Positions 1-13,882 of a stretch of DNA of 64,000 bases are shown one piece after another. Made by a program: the position numbers and the translations under genes. The stretch lies in assembly GCF_036669915.1 (NCBI RefSeq), contig NC_089321.1, positions 6,865,163 through 6,929,162 on the forward strand, written 5' to 3'. The notes beneath the pieces were generated by a model. That model worked only from the letters and a program-made list of their open reading frames with translations. It was not told where the DNA came from and did not search any database. Position 1 is the stretch's first letter. Every line of letters begins with the position of its first letter. Source of the DNA: Pocillopora verrucosa (Eukaryota; Cnidaria; Anthozoa; Scleractinia; Pocilloporidae).

Positions 1-262
1 AAAACCTACAGTTATCTTTCTCTTTAAAAGCTTTTCCTTCCACTGTCCCCCATCCCCACCCCCCAAGTAGTTCTAATGTATCACCATGGGGTAGGTACAC
101 ATATTAATATTTACTGGAGCCAGTTGACTTTAAAAAGCTGAAGGATTGACTATATAATTGTATATATTATTGCTCATATCTGATTATGTTAAAAAAATTT
201 TTTCATATTGGAAACCTTCCATCTCAACTTTGTTAAGTGAGCCAAAAAAAATAACTTCATAC

Positions 263-3200
263 CTGGCCCATAGAAGTTTTGCTCTTTGAGAAGAAAGACA
301 CATCATTCTTGACAGTAATGTCCAAAGTGTGTTCCTTCACTTTATCCTCAGGGACACTCCATTCAAACCTAAAAAAAATGTTTTCCACAGGATGGTACAA
401 AATCTTTCTCAGAGTAGGACACAAACATTATTCTAAGTAGAAAATCAGTTGCACTGTGAGATTAAAGAGTAAAAAAAACAAAAAGAATATTAAGAAAGTT
501 AGAATTACGTTTCTTCAAAGTCTGGCTCGAGGGTGTTTTTCTTGACATCAGTTCGTCTGCGGCCACTTCGAGACTTGTCAGGAAGCAGGTAAGCACGGAC
601 ATATGGGTCAGAAAGACCATCTGAGTCACAAGCCAGCAATTTCCTTTAAGTGAGTAACAGAAAAAAATAATTAGTAACATGTAACAAAGTACCCAAATGT
701 GTACAAAGAAGACTGAAGAAGTCCTTTTATTACTTTTGCTCTTTGTTTATTTATGAAATTTACACCTTTCACACCCTTACATCAGTATCCATATTCTCAA
801 TACTTCTCTCCATATTTCCTTAGGAACTGATAAGGAGAATTTGTAAATTAAACATTAAAGCTTCATATGCTAAAGATCACTTCCTTTATTCTCATGATCT
901 TAATGAATGATTCAGCAGTATTACTGAAAGGAGAAATTGCATGCTGAACACTCTTGGGTTTAAACAATTAAGAGGAATGAATTTGGACTGACCTTGCTTG
1001 GTGAACAATGACCTCAAACTTGCTTCCTTGTTTGTTATAGCGTGTGGTGAGGCGAATGTCACCAGACACTGTCCTGTTTCAAGAATAACATCAATTACCC
1101 ATGAATTAATTTGCTTAATATTTGGATCAAACCAGAGACACTGACAGATGATCAAAATAAAATCAGCATAACAGTTGAAGCACAACGTTATCCAAGGTTG
1201 CCTTCCACACGCTCTTATTAAATGGCCAAAAAAGAAAAAATTCTGAGCATATGGAAAGTTGCATACACTGCATGTTGCAGCTTGTCAGACCTTTATTATG
1301 ACACAAATGACTTGGAGTGCCGCTAGTCCTGTGTCACTAAGATGGGATCCAAGAGTTCATCAACAGGTTACTCTCCAACATTTTGTCAGGTTTTGCAAAC
1401 CCACAAGAGAAAACTTACCTACCTTCCCCCCTCCCCCCTTAAAAGTTTCTTGCTCTAGAACAAAGTTCCCAGTGGTCCAGCAGGGTTCAACCTGTAGCTC
1501 TTGATCCACTGGACACCACAGCAATCATTACACTTCCATATCTCTTACAGGTATGCTTTATTGCTGACAAACATCAGGTGCCTTGTATTTAACAACCCTT
1601 TAACTTCTAATAACTACCCACTTGTTTGTTCATTAGTTTTGACAGTAACCATTGCTAGGTATTACAACAGAAAGCTCTCTCTCACTGACAATGTCATCCC
1701 TAAGGGTTAGTGTTAGTGATATTGTTTACAGACGTCAAACATTAATCAACTGTTCACTTTACACCAGCTCACCTTTGAACCTTGGGGGCAGGCTTCCTTC
1801 GTCTCACAGTGCTTTCCTCGCTAGGAGCCAAACAAAAGCAGAAAAAAATGCAGCGTTTTAGGCGACTGTTACCTGATGCGAGGCTGCAAGGATTGCGGCA
1901 TGCAGAAACAGTAAGGAGTTAAAGGAAAGATTAGTGAAAGCTGCCAGCAATGTGAAGAAAATTACTCTTGTTAGTAACCAGCATTTGCTTTAAATTTTAT
2001 CACCTCTCAAGATTTACTTTATTTAACTTACATTGTAAATTTTAACTCTAAATCTGTTACTGATTACCAACACCAATTGCATGATTAACTCCTGTATGGT
2101 TTAAATTTTAATGTTAATGCTAATTTTTTAATTTTATACTAAAATTTTTACTCCATAAATATCACTGATGTTCAGAAAATGATATTTAACATTCAAAGAC
2201 CATCAGTATCAAATAGTGATGTTGTTTAAAGTGTGCAATTAATTGTTTTTAATTTACAAGATATTTGTATATTATTTGAGGTTACTTTAAATTTAATTAT
2301 GGGTTATTAGTTATCTTTTTGACAATTTATATCATGTTTTATATCAAAAATTATGTGAGAGATGAAGCTGAGTGTAATGAAGAGGGAAATCTGCTATGAT
2401 TTAGTTAATTAGAAATCAATGTACATTTCGTAATGCCCTGTTTGTAAGTTTATCTGTTAATTAATCATTAGGAGTCAAATGATTTTTAAAATGACTCTTC
2501 ATTAATGATTCTTAGAAATAATTAAATTATGGTTCTTTGATTTATTGATGGATTGAACTTTAAATAAATTAACAAATGGTTGACTGAAACTGCAGTTATC
2601 ATTTTAGTACACAATAAACCTTCAACTGTCCTTTAAATTAACACAATTTTTTTTTTTTGATCTTACAAAAGGATCAGAGAGACATTCAAAAAGATAAAGA
2701 GACTATCAACAGATTACTGATTGCTCATAGTTTGTTGTCCAGAGCAAGAGAGAGAGGTAAATGCATGTACATGAAAGATATTCATAACAAGCACTGACTG
2801 GTAGCAGACACAGTGTAGTCTTGTGAATTGGAAGGTACAGGTCCATAAGGCATGGACTTACCTTTGCTTGCTTGCACCACCTGACAGTTCATCAGCGGCA
2901 ATCACATCTGGTTGGTCAGCGTCGTCTTCTTCTTCGTCTGATGTGTCATCATCTCTTGTAAACAATGCCTAGTATATAAAGCACATAAGGGGCTTGCATT
3001 TCCTCAGACTAAAGCATCATGTAAGTAACTACTTTCACAGAAACTGAAATCTTGACAAAGCACCAAATTTGGCAATCATGGGTGAAAAGACATACTGATG
3101 ATCATCTCTCTGGGACCACAGTTTGAATATGTTTACCTTCAGTGTAAACCTGCAAGTCAAAGTACTGTTGTGGCCTGAATCCTTCAAGGGGAAAGGTTGT

Positions 3201-6200
3201 TCAAATGTCATGTTCTCATTCTTCAGAAGCTGAGCCAAGGGGAACTCCAGTTTGCCAATGCTTTTCTCCTTGCTGCTGTCAAAAATCTGTTAAAGAAAAG
3301 AAAACCAGTGAAGATGTGTAATAAGTAAAACAAACCGTAAAATTTTACATGTACATAGATCAGAAACTGGAAAATTCCTATCTACTTACGAGATGTTCAT
3401 CCAGCATTGGAGAACAGAAAATTATCTGACTATTATACCACATATGTTGACTAAGATTCAATGAGCTGAGCTGTTTTTCAATCAGATAGTGAGAAAACTC
3501 TCCTATTACATGTATTTTACAACATTTTTTGACTTGCTAAAAAAACAGTCTCCTTACAAGAGCCATGATCAATGAATGAATCTGTACCTCAATATCCAAT
3601 TCCTGATAGTTAGGATCATGGATCATGAAGCGAAATGGTTCTTCCCACACTGGACTGATGGAGTCTTGAATGGTCTGCATTGTACAAGGTGGAAAAAAAT
3701 TATTACTAACAATTTATTTCATTAGTGAAAACAAAATCGTTGATTAAATAATTACCCATATAGTCATAATATTTAATAGGTATAAGATGTTGTAGCTTGA
3801 TCAAAAGCTTATTTAAATAATATACAGACTTTAAGGTTACCTTGCTCTGGAAAGTGACATTTCCAACAGTAAGTTTGCAGAATGCACTTGTGGTACCACG
3901 GGCAGCATTTGTCACCTACAGAAAAGTTGAAATTAACTTTAAAATTTCACAACAGTGACCTTTCACACTTCCTGTGGTCTTATTCTGAGAAGCAGAGATT
4001 TTGCACTTCCTTTTTGTCAAATAAAGGAGAGCTCACATCGCACACTTACTGGAAGATTCTTGGCTGAGTCCAGTTTAACAAAAAGAGCTGCTGTTGCTAA
4101 CATCTCCTCACCAATAACAGCTTGGTCAGGCTGTATATGAAAAACAAATTAAACTAATAAACAAGCAAATAATACACAGTCAAGATCTTTGGCTCTTGGC
4201 CTGCCTAAACAAATGGTTGTTCCTGCACATATATGCACAGGACATAGGTGCAGTTCTTGCTAAACTGGTCTTGTCTTTTGAGCATGGCCAGTCACTAAAA
4301 AAAATAAGTTCTCCCACTGATTACTGTACTTCCAAAGTGTGACCAAGTTGTTAAACGTGCAAGATATTACTGAGAGAGAATGGTGAAAAGTTGTTTCTGG
4401 GCCTTGAAAACACACAGAAGGAACCAACTCACACACCGATTCTCAAAAGTACAGGTCCACAACTTCTGCTTTCCTTTTACTATTCCTCGATTGCTGCAGC
4501 AATGATTTTGTTTTTCTATTCAGCTAGTCCTCATAAATATAAAAACACCCTTTAGTTCGTGCTGAACTTACTGGTGAAAGATCATCTGGTTTGGCAGTCA
4601 GTGTGAACCATGTGCATCGCAAGTTGATCTGGCCACTCTTCACATTCTCTAATGGAAGCCACTGTATTCAAAAATTGCATAATTACAGGTTAGAATAAAT
4701 TGAGCAAAATTAACCCTTTAACTCCAAGATCTGATTGTCAATCCTCTCCTCTAGCAACTACACACTTCCTTGTAAATTAATTACGAGAATTAGGTGTTCA
4801 ATCAGGGTAATAAATTATAGTGTTCTCATTATCTGTTTGCTGTATAATATATGAATACTATAGGGAGAGGTTACATAGTAATCACTTTTGGGAGTTAAAG
4901 GGTTAATCTGAGTGTTTAAACCAAAAACTAATAATTCATCACAATGACCAATCAGGACAGGGAGAAATATTAAAATGAACCAATAGCCAATCAGGACAAG
5001 GAGAAATATTAAAATCAACCAATGTAAACTCAGTCAAAAGAAAAAAACAGGTAAAGTTACCAATTAAAGTGAAGGAAAGTGTCACTGATCAAATCACTAT
5101 AAGTGAAATTTATCTCTTTGCATGTGTTTGGCTTAGAGGGTAGGACATGTTTTCAAGAACAATCACAGACCATAGGAAGGAAAGTAAACCCAGTACAATC
5201 CTGGACTGCTTCAATTTGACAATCAATTTAAAATTGCTCTAGATGCTGTATCAAATCGCATGGTGTTAAAAAAGGTTCCTAACATCAGTTATTGAATATG
5301 ACATACAACTCTTTAGTTAGTGAAAGATTTGCAACTTACCAAATCAACATTGCCTTGTTGGACAATGGTACCGATATCAGCCTCAACACTAGGGAGATAA
5401 AACATCATTTGTCAACATCAAAACAGTTGCATAAAAACTGGAGATATGAGTTGCTTTCTACTAATTCATGTTTGGATGATTACTTACGTTCCAAGAGATT
5501 CATCATCAGATGCTTTGTCCTCGTCAAAGACACCAATCTTTATTTTCTGACCATGTGAGTTGTCCACAAAGGCCTTCACATAAACAATCCAAAACAAAAC
5601 AATCAGAAATTAAATATCCCATGTTTGAAGTCTGAACTAGGAGCCACAAACCCATCAAAATCTTTACCTCAAACACTTCATTCCATATTGGATTCACTGT
5701 GCTGTCCTTTGTCTTTGTGCGGAATGTCTTGGCTCCCACTGGCAACAGAAAGAAATATCATCATAGGTTGAAACTATGAAAGAACTCACAAATTGACCTA
5801 TGGTACACATGATCCAACAAAAACAGTCGGGCCTTTCCATGTCTTTGGCTCATACAGTAATCTCCATAGGCTTTGACACATACCTCTGAGAATAACATAT
5901 GGATCTGAAGAACCCTTAGATATGATACCAATGTCTTTCTTGATCAAGTCTTTAGCTTCCAGGACTTCAATGCGAAGAAGACCCTGGAGTGACAAGAAAA
6001 AGCAAAATTGATTGTCAAAAACCTTTAAAAAACTTCACTTTTGTGTACTGCACTATTGAGTTATTCAAATTTAGATAATTCTATTCCAATTCCTCTGACT
6101 AATGGTCCAAAACTGTTACAAGGGAAATTGTTTTCAACATGGCTTGAGGCACAATCAAAGACAATTTGCAGAAAGAAAACTCTAATGATAAGTACAAGTC

Positions 6201-9200
6201 ACTCACATCAGGCATGGGGTATTTCAGTTCATAAGGATCAACATCAGTCAAAGGTACTGTGATCCTGTTTGGAAGAACCACAAATCCTGCCACAACATCA
6301 TCTATTACCCCACGGATAATGTCACTGAAAAAATGAAAAAGGAAAGTTAGAGAACCAAACATCACCTCTAATCCAGATTAGTTTTATAAATCATGTCTAC
6401 TTTACCACAACTAATGATTCATTATATAAGTATATCTACTGTTGCCCATGCAAGTTTTCTGAAAGGTTAATCAAAATATGCATACCTCAGACCAGGAATA
6501 TCAAGAATATTTGCCATGTTTGTTAAGTCAAAGTCGATGTCCTGTTAAGAATAAAGCAAAAAAAAAAAAATTTACAATAAGCTGAATCATACACCCATTT
6601 TGATTGGATCTTACTTTCAATCTATTGGAGGACAGAAGTACAGATTACATCACCATGAACAAGACTTTACTTCCTTATAATATAATTGGATTCTATGTTA
6701 CAGTCTGTCCAGTCAGTAATAGATCACAGGTAACATCAAAATGTGGTGACACATCAGTGACACACCTGGCAGCAACTTGAGTGCCACTTTTTTTTTTCTT
6801 ATCACAGTTCGACATCTGTGGTCTATGACTGAACTGTCCTACTGTAAAATGGAATGTATTTGTTAAATGTCCAACCTGATTCAGTTTGTAATAGAGCATT
6901 GACAACCTAAAAAACAACTTTTCTTGTCAAAAATTTGTATTTCAATTAATTTTTAACTTACAGGTCTGTTAAGAAAGAAGACTGACACCCCACCCACAAG
7001 AGGAGCAGCTGGGATGAGAGGGCGCAGAATCACACGCAGACTTCCACGAAGCTGAATGGGATGAAAAGAAACCATAAGTATGTAGCAGGATAATACATGA
7101 GAATTTCTAGTTTCAAGCAACTCATGCTGGTAAAATATTCTGTTGCAGTAAATACAGTATACCTGGAGATCTTCAATGCCAACACTGACACCCTTGACAG
7201 ATAACTCAAAGTCTGAATCCCCAGCATAACTAAAAGCAATGACAAGAAATACAACAGAAATTAGAAATTTTATAAAAAATTTTTCTATCTTTTCTAACTT
7301 CTGAGATCTAAACTTAAATTTCCACACTGTGCTTTACATTTCATATCATTTTGGCACTAAGAATTTGGTGCAAAACCAGAGAATAAGTGCTAACTAAATA
7401 AACGTTTCTTTCTTCTAAACACTCTTCTGCCTGAAACAGTTTTGGAATTGTAATGAAAAATTCCATTTTGGTCACTCCTGAAAGTGAAGGGGTTTATATT
7501 GGACAGCTTTGAAGAGAATACAAATCAAACTTGTAATTGACACAGCACCAGTCAAGTCATGATAATTCTTTAATAATTATAAAATCAAAGATCTTAATAA
7601 ACACAGTAGCACAGGAAGTAAACAATCAAGTTTGAACTGAAGTGTACTCACATTAAATCAATATCCATGATTATCTCATTACGGTCCACATTATTAGTGT
7701 ACGTCTTGATTCCACCAATACGGGGAGGCTACAAACCAAAACAGAGTGTGAGTGAGGAGATTGTATTGCTGCATTGTTCAAAGACAAGTCACATGTAAAT
7801 TATAGCAAATTTTTGATGTGTAAAACCCTCTGTCTGACTCACCACTTCACCAAGAGAGATTTCTTTGAAATAAATGGAGCTCAAAAATCCAGGCACATTC
7901 TTCTGAATTTCTGGTTCCACTTGTTCCTTCAGGATCTTTACCACCATGTCATTGATATACGGCCACAGTTGAACCAGCATCTGTTGTTGAATAATCACAT
8001 AATGAGATAAAACAGTGTCAGTTTTGAGATCAAATGTCAATATCTCCAACTTGCCGCATGAGTAGCAAAAATTTTGCCCTAGTTCTATCTCAAGAGTGAC
8101 TTTTTAAGAGGGAAAATTGTAAACCATGTGAGCATGTTAGCCATATTTGCCTAAAGATTGATAGCAAAACAACTTAATAATTGTAAAACTAAAATAGGAG
8201 CTGATGAGAACTCAAAGGAAAAATGAGCCATCTGCCTTAGTCCTTTAACTCCCAAGATCTGATTGTTAATTCTCCCCTCTACCTGCTACACATTTCCTTG
8301 TAAATTAGTTATGAGAACTTGGTGCTAGATCAAGATAGCAGCTTCTACCTGATAAATGTGAATATTCTCGTCACTTATTTGCTGAATAATGTATGGATAT
8401 TATTGGGAGAAGTTTCATGTTAATCACTACTGGGAGTTACAAGGTTAAGTACATGATTAGGAAAATTTAAAAGAAAGAGTTGCATCTCATTGGTCGAAAG
8501 GGTGACTCAGCAGTACTGCCAAGATGTAATCCCTTACTTCTTGTTTTTAATACTGGTTGTATTGTTTTTTACCTTGTTGAGCCATTCTGCTCTTTCCACA
8601 TCAGGAAAGAAAACCTGGAGGAAAGAAAAAATAGCTAAGATGACATATCTTGGAAGATAATCTAAATATAATGGTTTATATACTTTACAGAGTCAGCAAT
8701 AGGGACTTGTAACCAGTCAGCAAAACACAGGCTGGTCTGCCATCTAGCCAGCTACTTTAATGTGCACCATTTCACCTAAACTATTGATGAATACTGGTCA
8801 AATTCTTGAAAAGTTATCCAAGAAATTTTTATAGCAGCCATTTCCAAGATTTGAGTCGAATTAAATGCAAAATTTACCCTCAACAAGTTTCAGTGTGAAT
8901 CACTTCCTTGTTGAGAATTTTCCCACAACAATGTTTTGCAGGCTTGGTGGAATGCATGGGACATTTTAACTGAATTTTTCCCAGTCTTGCTTACAATGTT
9001 ACAAAACAACTTGGCATCCAAAATAACCTGGCTATCTACTATTCCTCATTTGCCCTCTACTTTCAAAATTAATCGACAGCCCTGCCAGGGTGATTCATTT
9101 GTTTGGAAGCATTAGACCAAACAACTCCACATGTGGGTGCTGTGTCCAACCTTTTTCTTTCACTTGAACACAAAGAAATAAAGATTTCTGTAGGAGGAAG

Positions 9201-11111
9201 TTATAATTTTGAGGATCCTCTTTCCAGAGGACACCCTTGTGACTAGAAAAAGTGCCCCTGACTAGAAGTGGCCCTTAGATTAAGGTACATGTAACAGCAT
9301 TTTGTTGAGCTAGGCCAGTGGTCATTTTGTTATGAAAAAAAATGCAAAATAACATTCAATGCTATTTCATACCACTTTGAAACTGTTTTTAAATTATGGA
9401 TTCAAATTGAATGTCTCAAAGTGTGCACAAAGATATATAATCATGGTAACATCTAGATAACTATTAAAATATACATATTTATATTGAACAGTGCAAATTT
9501 GACACTATTTTATGCATAAAATGTTTTTTTTTAGAAGTTCATTTCACACCCTGCAGTCACTAATTATTTCTAATTCTTGTGATATTCCTTTCCCTTAAAT
9601 GTATTTCCCAGCAACATGCAAGAGGTCTTATTAAAATCAACAAAGGCAACAACGTTATACTAAACAGTACAACTTGAATCAAAAGACAAAATTACTGAAT
9701 CATTGGGGATTTAAATCCTGATGTCAAATAAAATTTTCACCAAAGTACTTTTCTTCTGGTTCAACTGCACAACATTTTAAGCTGTCTCAATTAATCCAAC
9801 ACCTGTCAAATTCAGACTGGAACATTATTACTTGGCACGATGTAAAACACATTGGAGTGCCTTTCAACAGCTGAACAGACATTTGGCACAAATGTTCGTC
9901 TCGCAAAGTAAGACTTCTTGAATCTTTTATGAGCTTTTGTTATTTGAAAATTTTCTCCAACTTGAGCGAATGACGCGCAGCAAAGTTTCATGTCTGGAGA
10001 AGCTTTAGGGGATATCCACGCAAATTCGGTGTATTGTTCGGATAATTTCTCAGGTCTTTGAAGTTTAGTAAAAAGAAAATAAGAGGTTCAAGGGTGATTG
10101 ACCAAACAGCTCTGCGAGATGCATCAGCTAAATATACATTACTAATTTCGATGTGTTTACATCGCTAAGTGACTGCTCCCAGAATGAGGCCCATTGTATC
10201 CTCAAGCTGTCCAACAGTTTCATGTCTTAAAGCTCTCTAAACAAGTCCAGACTCAAGGACCCTTACGACATGACGACCCAATACGAGAATAAACCTATTT
10301 GTTCCTGCATATAAATTGTGAACGAACCTTCGAGAGAAATGCTCAAACCACGCCTAACCAAATGACATGATAAATAAGCTTTAAAGCAGATTTAGAAGCG
10401 GAATGAAGATGAAATATTGTCAAATACTTTGTTAGCTAGGACTTTAACAAAGCTCGTCCATACGAATTAGAAGAAATAACTACGACCTGTAGCTCACAAG
10501 TTCAGCACGAGGCAACGTGCACTAGTTAGGATGTTTATCGCATTACGTGACTCTTACAAATCGAAGCCTCGAGGAAGAAATATTTCTCGGGAAATTTAAG
10601 TCAGTTTCAAATCACAATTTTGTTGATGACTTAAGCGACGCGATCGATCTAGAAACAAAAGGCTATCTTTGGCTCAAATTGGTTGAAAGCACATTGAATA
10701 TGCGCTCATTTGCCTAGAGACGTATCTTACCCAAGATGGCAGATCTTCCATTCGCGCCTCAACTACTTCTTGCTCGCGTTCTACAGCTTCCCTGAACGCC
10801 TGTCTCCTAGTCTTTCGTTCGTCCTGATTCATACGCCATAAAACATACACGAAAAAGCCGCAGATGATCCAGACGTAACTCAATCCAAACCACCCCATAA
10901 ACCAGATCAGCAAAGCACCTCCGACTAACTTCAGATATTTTATCACAAAGTTCAAAATTGCAAGTTCTGTCTTCTTCGCTGATGGCTTCTGTTCATTTGG
11001 AGATGGAACAATCGCTTCAACGCCAGGTTTCCCCTGATTTTCGGCGGATTTGTCCGCTTTCTCTGCTGCCACAGACGTCGCCATTGGCACAAGCCTACGA
11101 TTACCTGACAC
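263..11111 (-). CDS. ESYT2: Extended synaptotagmin (E-Syt2-like), 3' end missing
   Basis: Tethers the ER to the plasma membrane and moves lipids between them (family knowledge). Twenty-two exons join in phase (745 codons): 11111-10731, 8614-8573, 7980-7843, 7728-7652, 7229-7163, 7051-6962, 6541-6486, 6324-6207, 5983-5884, 5738-5668, 5573-5488, 5388-5340, 4661-4572, 4130-4050, 3915-3841, 3674-3588, 3286-3137, 2968-2862, 1820-1773, 1073-993, 643-509, 368-263. Exon 1 encodes a disordered N-terminus and a hydrophobic hairpin (GGALLIWFMGWFGLSYVWI). The SMP lipid-transfer domain follows (VERAEWLNK, LWPYINDMV), then C2A with SDPYV and FDEDKASDD calcium loops, a C2B lacking these acidic ligands, an acidic linker, and C2C with SDPYV and a basic SGRR patch. 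The ATG at 11111 is the first in frame before the hairpin; MATS nine codons later is an alternative. The final C2C exon or exons lie left of position 1. Three C2 domains point to E-Syt2/3 rather than the five-C2 E-Syt1. Confidence 0.93.
4711..4906. mobile_element. MITE-like element, family 1 copy a (E-Syt intron)
   Basis: A ~196-bp non-coding element lies in an E-Syt intron. Its ends are inverted copies: TAACCCTTTAACTCC on the left and GGGAGTTAAAGGGTTA on the right. The interior matches the copy at 8238-8448 (CTGATTGT, CTTGTAAATTA, GAGAA-TTGGTG). There is no open frame, so it would be a non-autonomous DNA element. Confidence 0.7.
4948..5022. repeat. Two-copy tandem repeat of about 37 bp
   Basis: The segment CCAATCAGGACAGGGAGAAA through to AACCAATAG is repeated with few changes immediately downstream. 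It lies in an E-Syt intron directly after the MITE-like element, with no coding potential. Confidence 0.7.
6701..6790. repeat. Dispersed repeat fragment, family 2 copy a
   Basis: It contains AATAGATCACAGGTAACATC followed by AAAATGTGGT. The same string with two or three changes occurs at 20560-20597 in PDIA4. Next comes a GTGACACA-type stretch and a T-run. It looks like one end of a short foldback element, and it lies in an E-Syt intron. Confidence 0.55.
8238..8448. mobile_element. MITE-like element, family 1 copy b (E-Syt intron)
   Basis: The left end is TCCTTTAACTCCCAAGATC and the right end is the inverted relative CTGGGAGTTACAAGGTTAA. The interior aligns with copy a at 4711-4906. It sits in the intron between the SMP-domain exons at 7843 and 8573 and has no coding potential. 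Confidence 0.7.
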
Positions 11112-13377
11112 TATACTGGGTTTGTGCAGAGCTCGGTTGAATTCAATACATCGGCAAACCTCTCATATGCTAATCACTTTGAGACGTGTCACAAAAACAA
11201 TAGTGTAAGCGAGCTGTCGGAGCGTGACAAGGAAGAGCGATAATACACTTACAGGCTTTTTCCAGTCTCCACCTGCTTTTAGCAACGTGTCCCTCCGCAA
11301 TTTTATGCCGTAATACGAATTTTATAAACAACGCAATGACAACATATCGGTATTGAAAGGAAACGCCCCTTCGATCTTATTTTTCACTTTATGGGCACGT
11401 TGTCTATCAATAATACCCCCACAAGCTGTTTTCATTTTTTGCTTCGTTGAGATCAACAACTTTGAGCAGAAACCACGAGATTCTCGGCTTATAGGTGCAT
11501 CTTTTATTTAAACTGCTGCTGGAAAAATCCCAACGAGTGTAACACCTGCCGTAACTTGGTGTGTTTAAAATTCAGTGAAAGGTAAATAGAAATATGGAGC
11601 TTATAACAAAGAGTTAAACCTTAAAGCATCTCAAGTCATTTGGTAGTCTATACTTATTGAGGGTATTTTTAGTCTGCTGGCTATTTCTTCATCAATTTAC
11701 TATAAAGTCAAGCATTCAACAAACCCCTCATGTAAAATATGCAATCGGCGTATTTAAATCGATTATTCCGCCACCACAAATTAATTTGGCTGAAACGCAG
11801 TGGCTATTTAGAAGCAATGTAAATCATTCCAAAAAAGAGTGTCATTTACGGTCCAAGATAAATATAATAGTATAAATTTTATGTTTGAAAAAAAAAAGAG
11901 AGACAAATTGAAACCTTCGAAATTGTAGAGTTGATCGTTGTTACAATGCGTCACTTGCAAGACAATTGAGGAAAAAAAAACACTCGGCAAAAAGCAAGAA
12001 AAGAAGAAGGAAAAAAAGGAAAAAAACAGAGAAAAAAGAGCTAATGAAAATAAGGATAAAATGGAAAGTAATAATATGACTGATGTCTGGCGAAGAATTC
12101 GTGAATAAATGGAAAAATAGCTGGACAATGCAAATTTCAAACGGTGAACAACGAACTATGTTAATTCCTTATATTTTTAACTTATTTGTCTTATTCTTTG
12201 TAAATAGAGGCAGATGTTCTCAAAGGGAAGGAGGGTTACTTCTTCTGTAAAAAGATAAGGTGTGCTAGATACCGGGGGGTACTTTCTCATTTACTGGCCA
12301 TAAGCAAGCAGTTTGTATTTTATGTGGAGTAAGGCTTCGCTCGCGCTGAGGAGCCAACACCCACAGATGCAACTCTTATGGTGTGCTTTTTCTTAGGTCT
12401 GAAATAGGGTCAGGTAAAAGACTTCTTCGGTAACGTCTCGAAAACCATATCCCAAACCAGCACCTGAAGTTTCCATCGGGTGGGAAATAAATATTTCATC
12501 AATCTGGATTAACTTTTTGAGTAAAAAGTGATGCACATGATTACTTTTTTAAAAACCTTGGATTTCACGATTTAACAGACGAGCCGCCTTCAGAAAGACT
12601 CTAGGCCTTTTTGACAAGAACACAAGTCAAAATCAAAGATGAAACTGAAGAAGAATTACCTTACCGTGTTACTGGGTTTAAGTGAAGACACATCTGCGAT
12701 AATTGATGATAAAATAACAAAAGATACAAAAGTACTATGATGGCGCCCAGAACCGTTCATGTTGAATGCTCAATTCCCTCCTCTCAAAGTAACAGAAAAA
12801 GAAGGGTCACAATGTATAAATCGGCTTTCATTGTGCGGGGGAAACTTCTGTGTAAACAACGTAGGTTTAAATGGCTTAGTTCCATTGTAATCAGTTGCCA
12901 ATTGACGAGTAAATAAAAAAATTTCAGTGTCAGGGAAAAAAAGAAACTAACAAATTTGCGTATGTTGGCTTCAAACTATCCCTGAATTAATAAACTGAAA
13001 GTTGGATAAGCTGTTACCATTGAAGAAACATAAGCCAAGAAAAAATTTAGTTCATACTATAAAACCATGTACTGGACTGAAAAATTAAACTTAATTCGTA
13101 GCTATATACGAAACTAAACTGGGTTTGTAAAGAAACACTTTTCATTCTTCGACACAAATTTACAGACAGAAATTGAACTAATGGGCAAATGAATTTACTC
13201 TATTTACAAAGAGAACCGAGGAAATAATAGCTTTCATTTTATAGAACCAGCCGTAAAATGCCTGGTTTCAAATAAAGCTGAATACACATTATGCAATGCT
13301 TGTAACATGACAACGGGTCACTTCATACATTTTCTGAAGACGACCACGAGAAAAATTAGTCAAGGACCATGCACCCA

Positions 13378-13465
13378 TCAGGAGCCCATCAATAAACCGT
13401 TCTGTTAAAACGCCGTGACATAGGTCCAGTATGGGAGTTGAAGGCTCCAAGTGATGGGCTCCTGA
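13378..13465. repeat. Short element with 14-bp perfect inverted ends
   Basis: TCAGGAGCCCATCA at the left is the exact reverse complement of TGATGGGCTCCTGA at the right, 88 bp overall. It could be a tiny foldback element or a chance hairpin. Nothing in it is coding. Confidence 0.5.
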
Positions 13466-13660
13466 CCCACTATATTTTGCCAGAAGGTGACCTGATAATA
13501 CAGTAATAATTATAATGACAGTAAAAGTAACCAAAAAAAAAAGTAACAACATCATGTCCCCGCCCCCGTCCCCGCTCCCGGCCGCTCCCCCCCCCCCTTC
13601 CCATTTTTAGCATCGTCTTGTAATCACTGAGTAATCTCTAAGTGGTGCGCAGGAAATCTG

Positions 13661-13882
13661 GTGAATTCTTTCCCAGATCCCTCGACTCTAACAGACAGGG
13701 AAGACGCGAGGCAAGTCCTCGAGCTCGTTCTGGCTCAGAGAAAGCATAATTTATGCCCAGAATCACAGTGGGTTTACTATGCCGTAACATGTTTGTACAA
13801 CAAAGGGATAGTGACAAGAAGTTGTAATCCAGAACTCTTTAGGATAAAAATTAAGAAATTATTTGAGAATGATAATCCATAG
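13661..13882 (+). pseudogene. Possible coding fragment of unknown origin
   Basis: An open stretch reads EDARQVLELVLAQRK, then SQWVYYAVTCLYNKG, and ends NDNP with a TAG stop. The reading frame is open from 13631 but has no ATG at its start (GTG at 13661). The composition is protein-like: amphipathic, with no low complexity. A GCGCAG acceptor-like site at 13647-13652 could begin an exon. I cannot link it to any neighbour or family. It may be an orphan exon, a decayed gene piece or chance. Confidence 0.2.

Noticed and set aside
11808-12140. 110-codon minus-strand frame rich in Phe, Leu and Ser
   Set aside because: It is a translation of an A-rich plus-strand stretch (AAAAAAGAG, GGAAAAAAAGG); low complexity.
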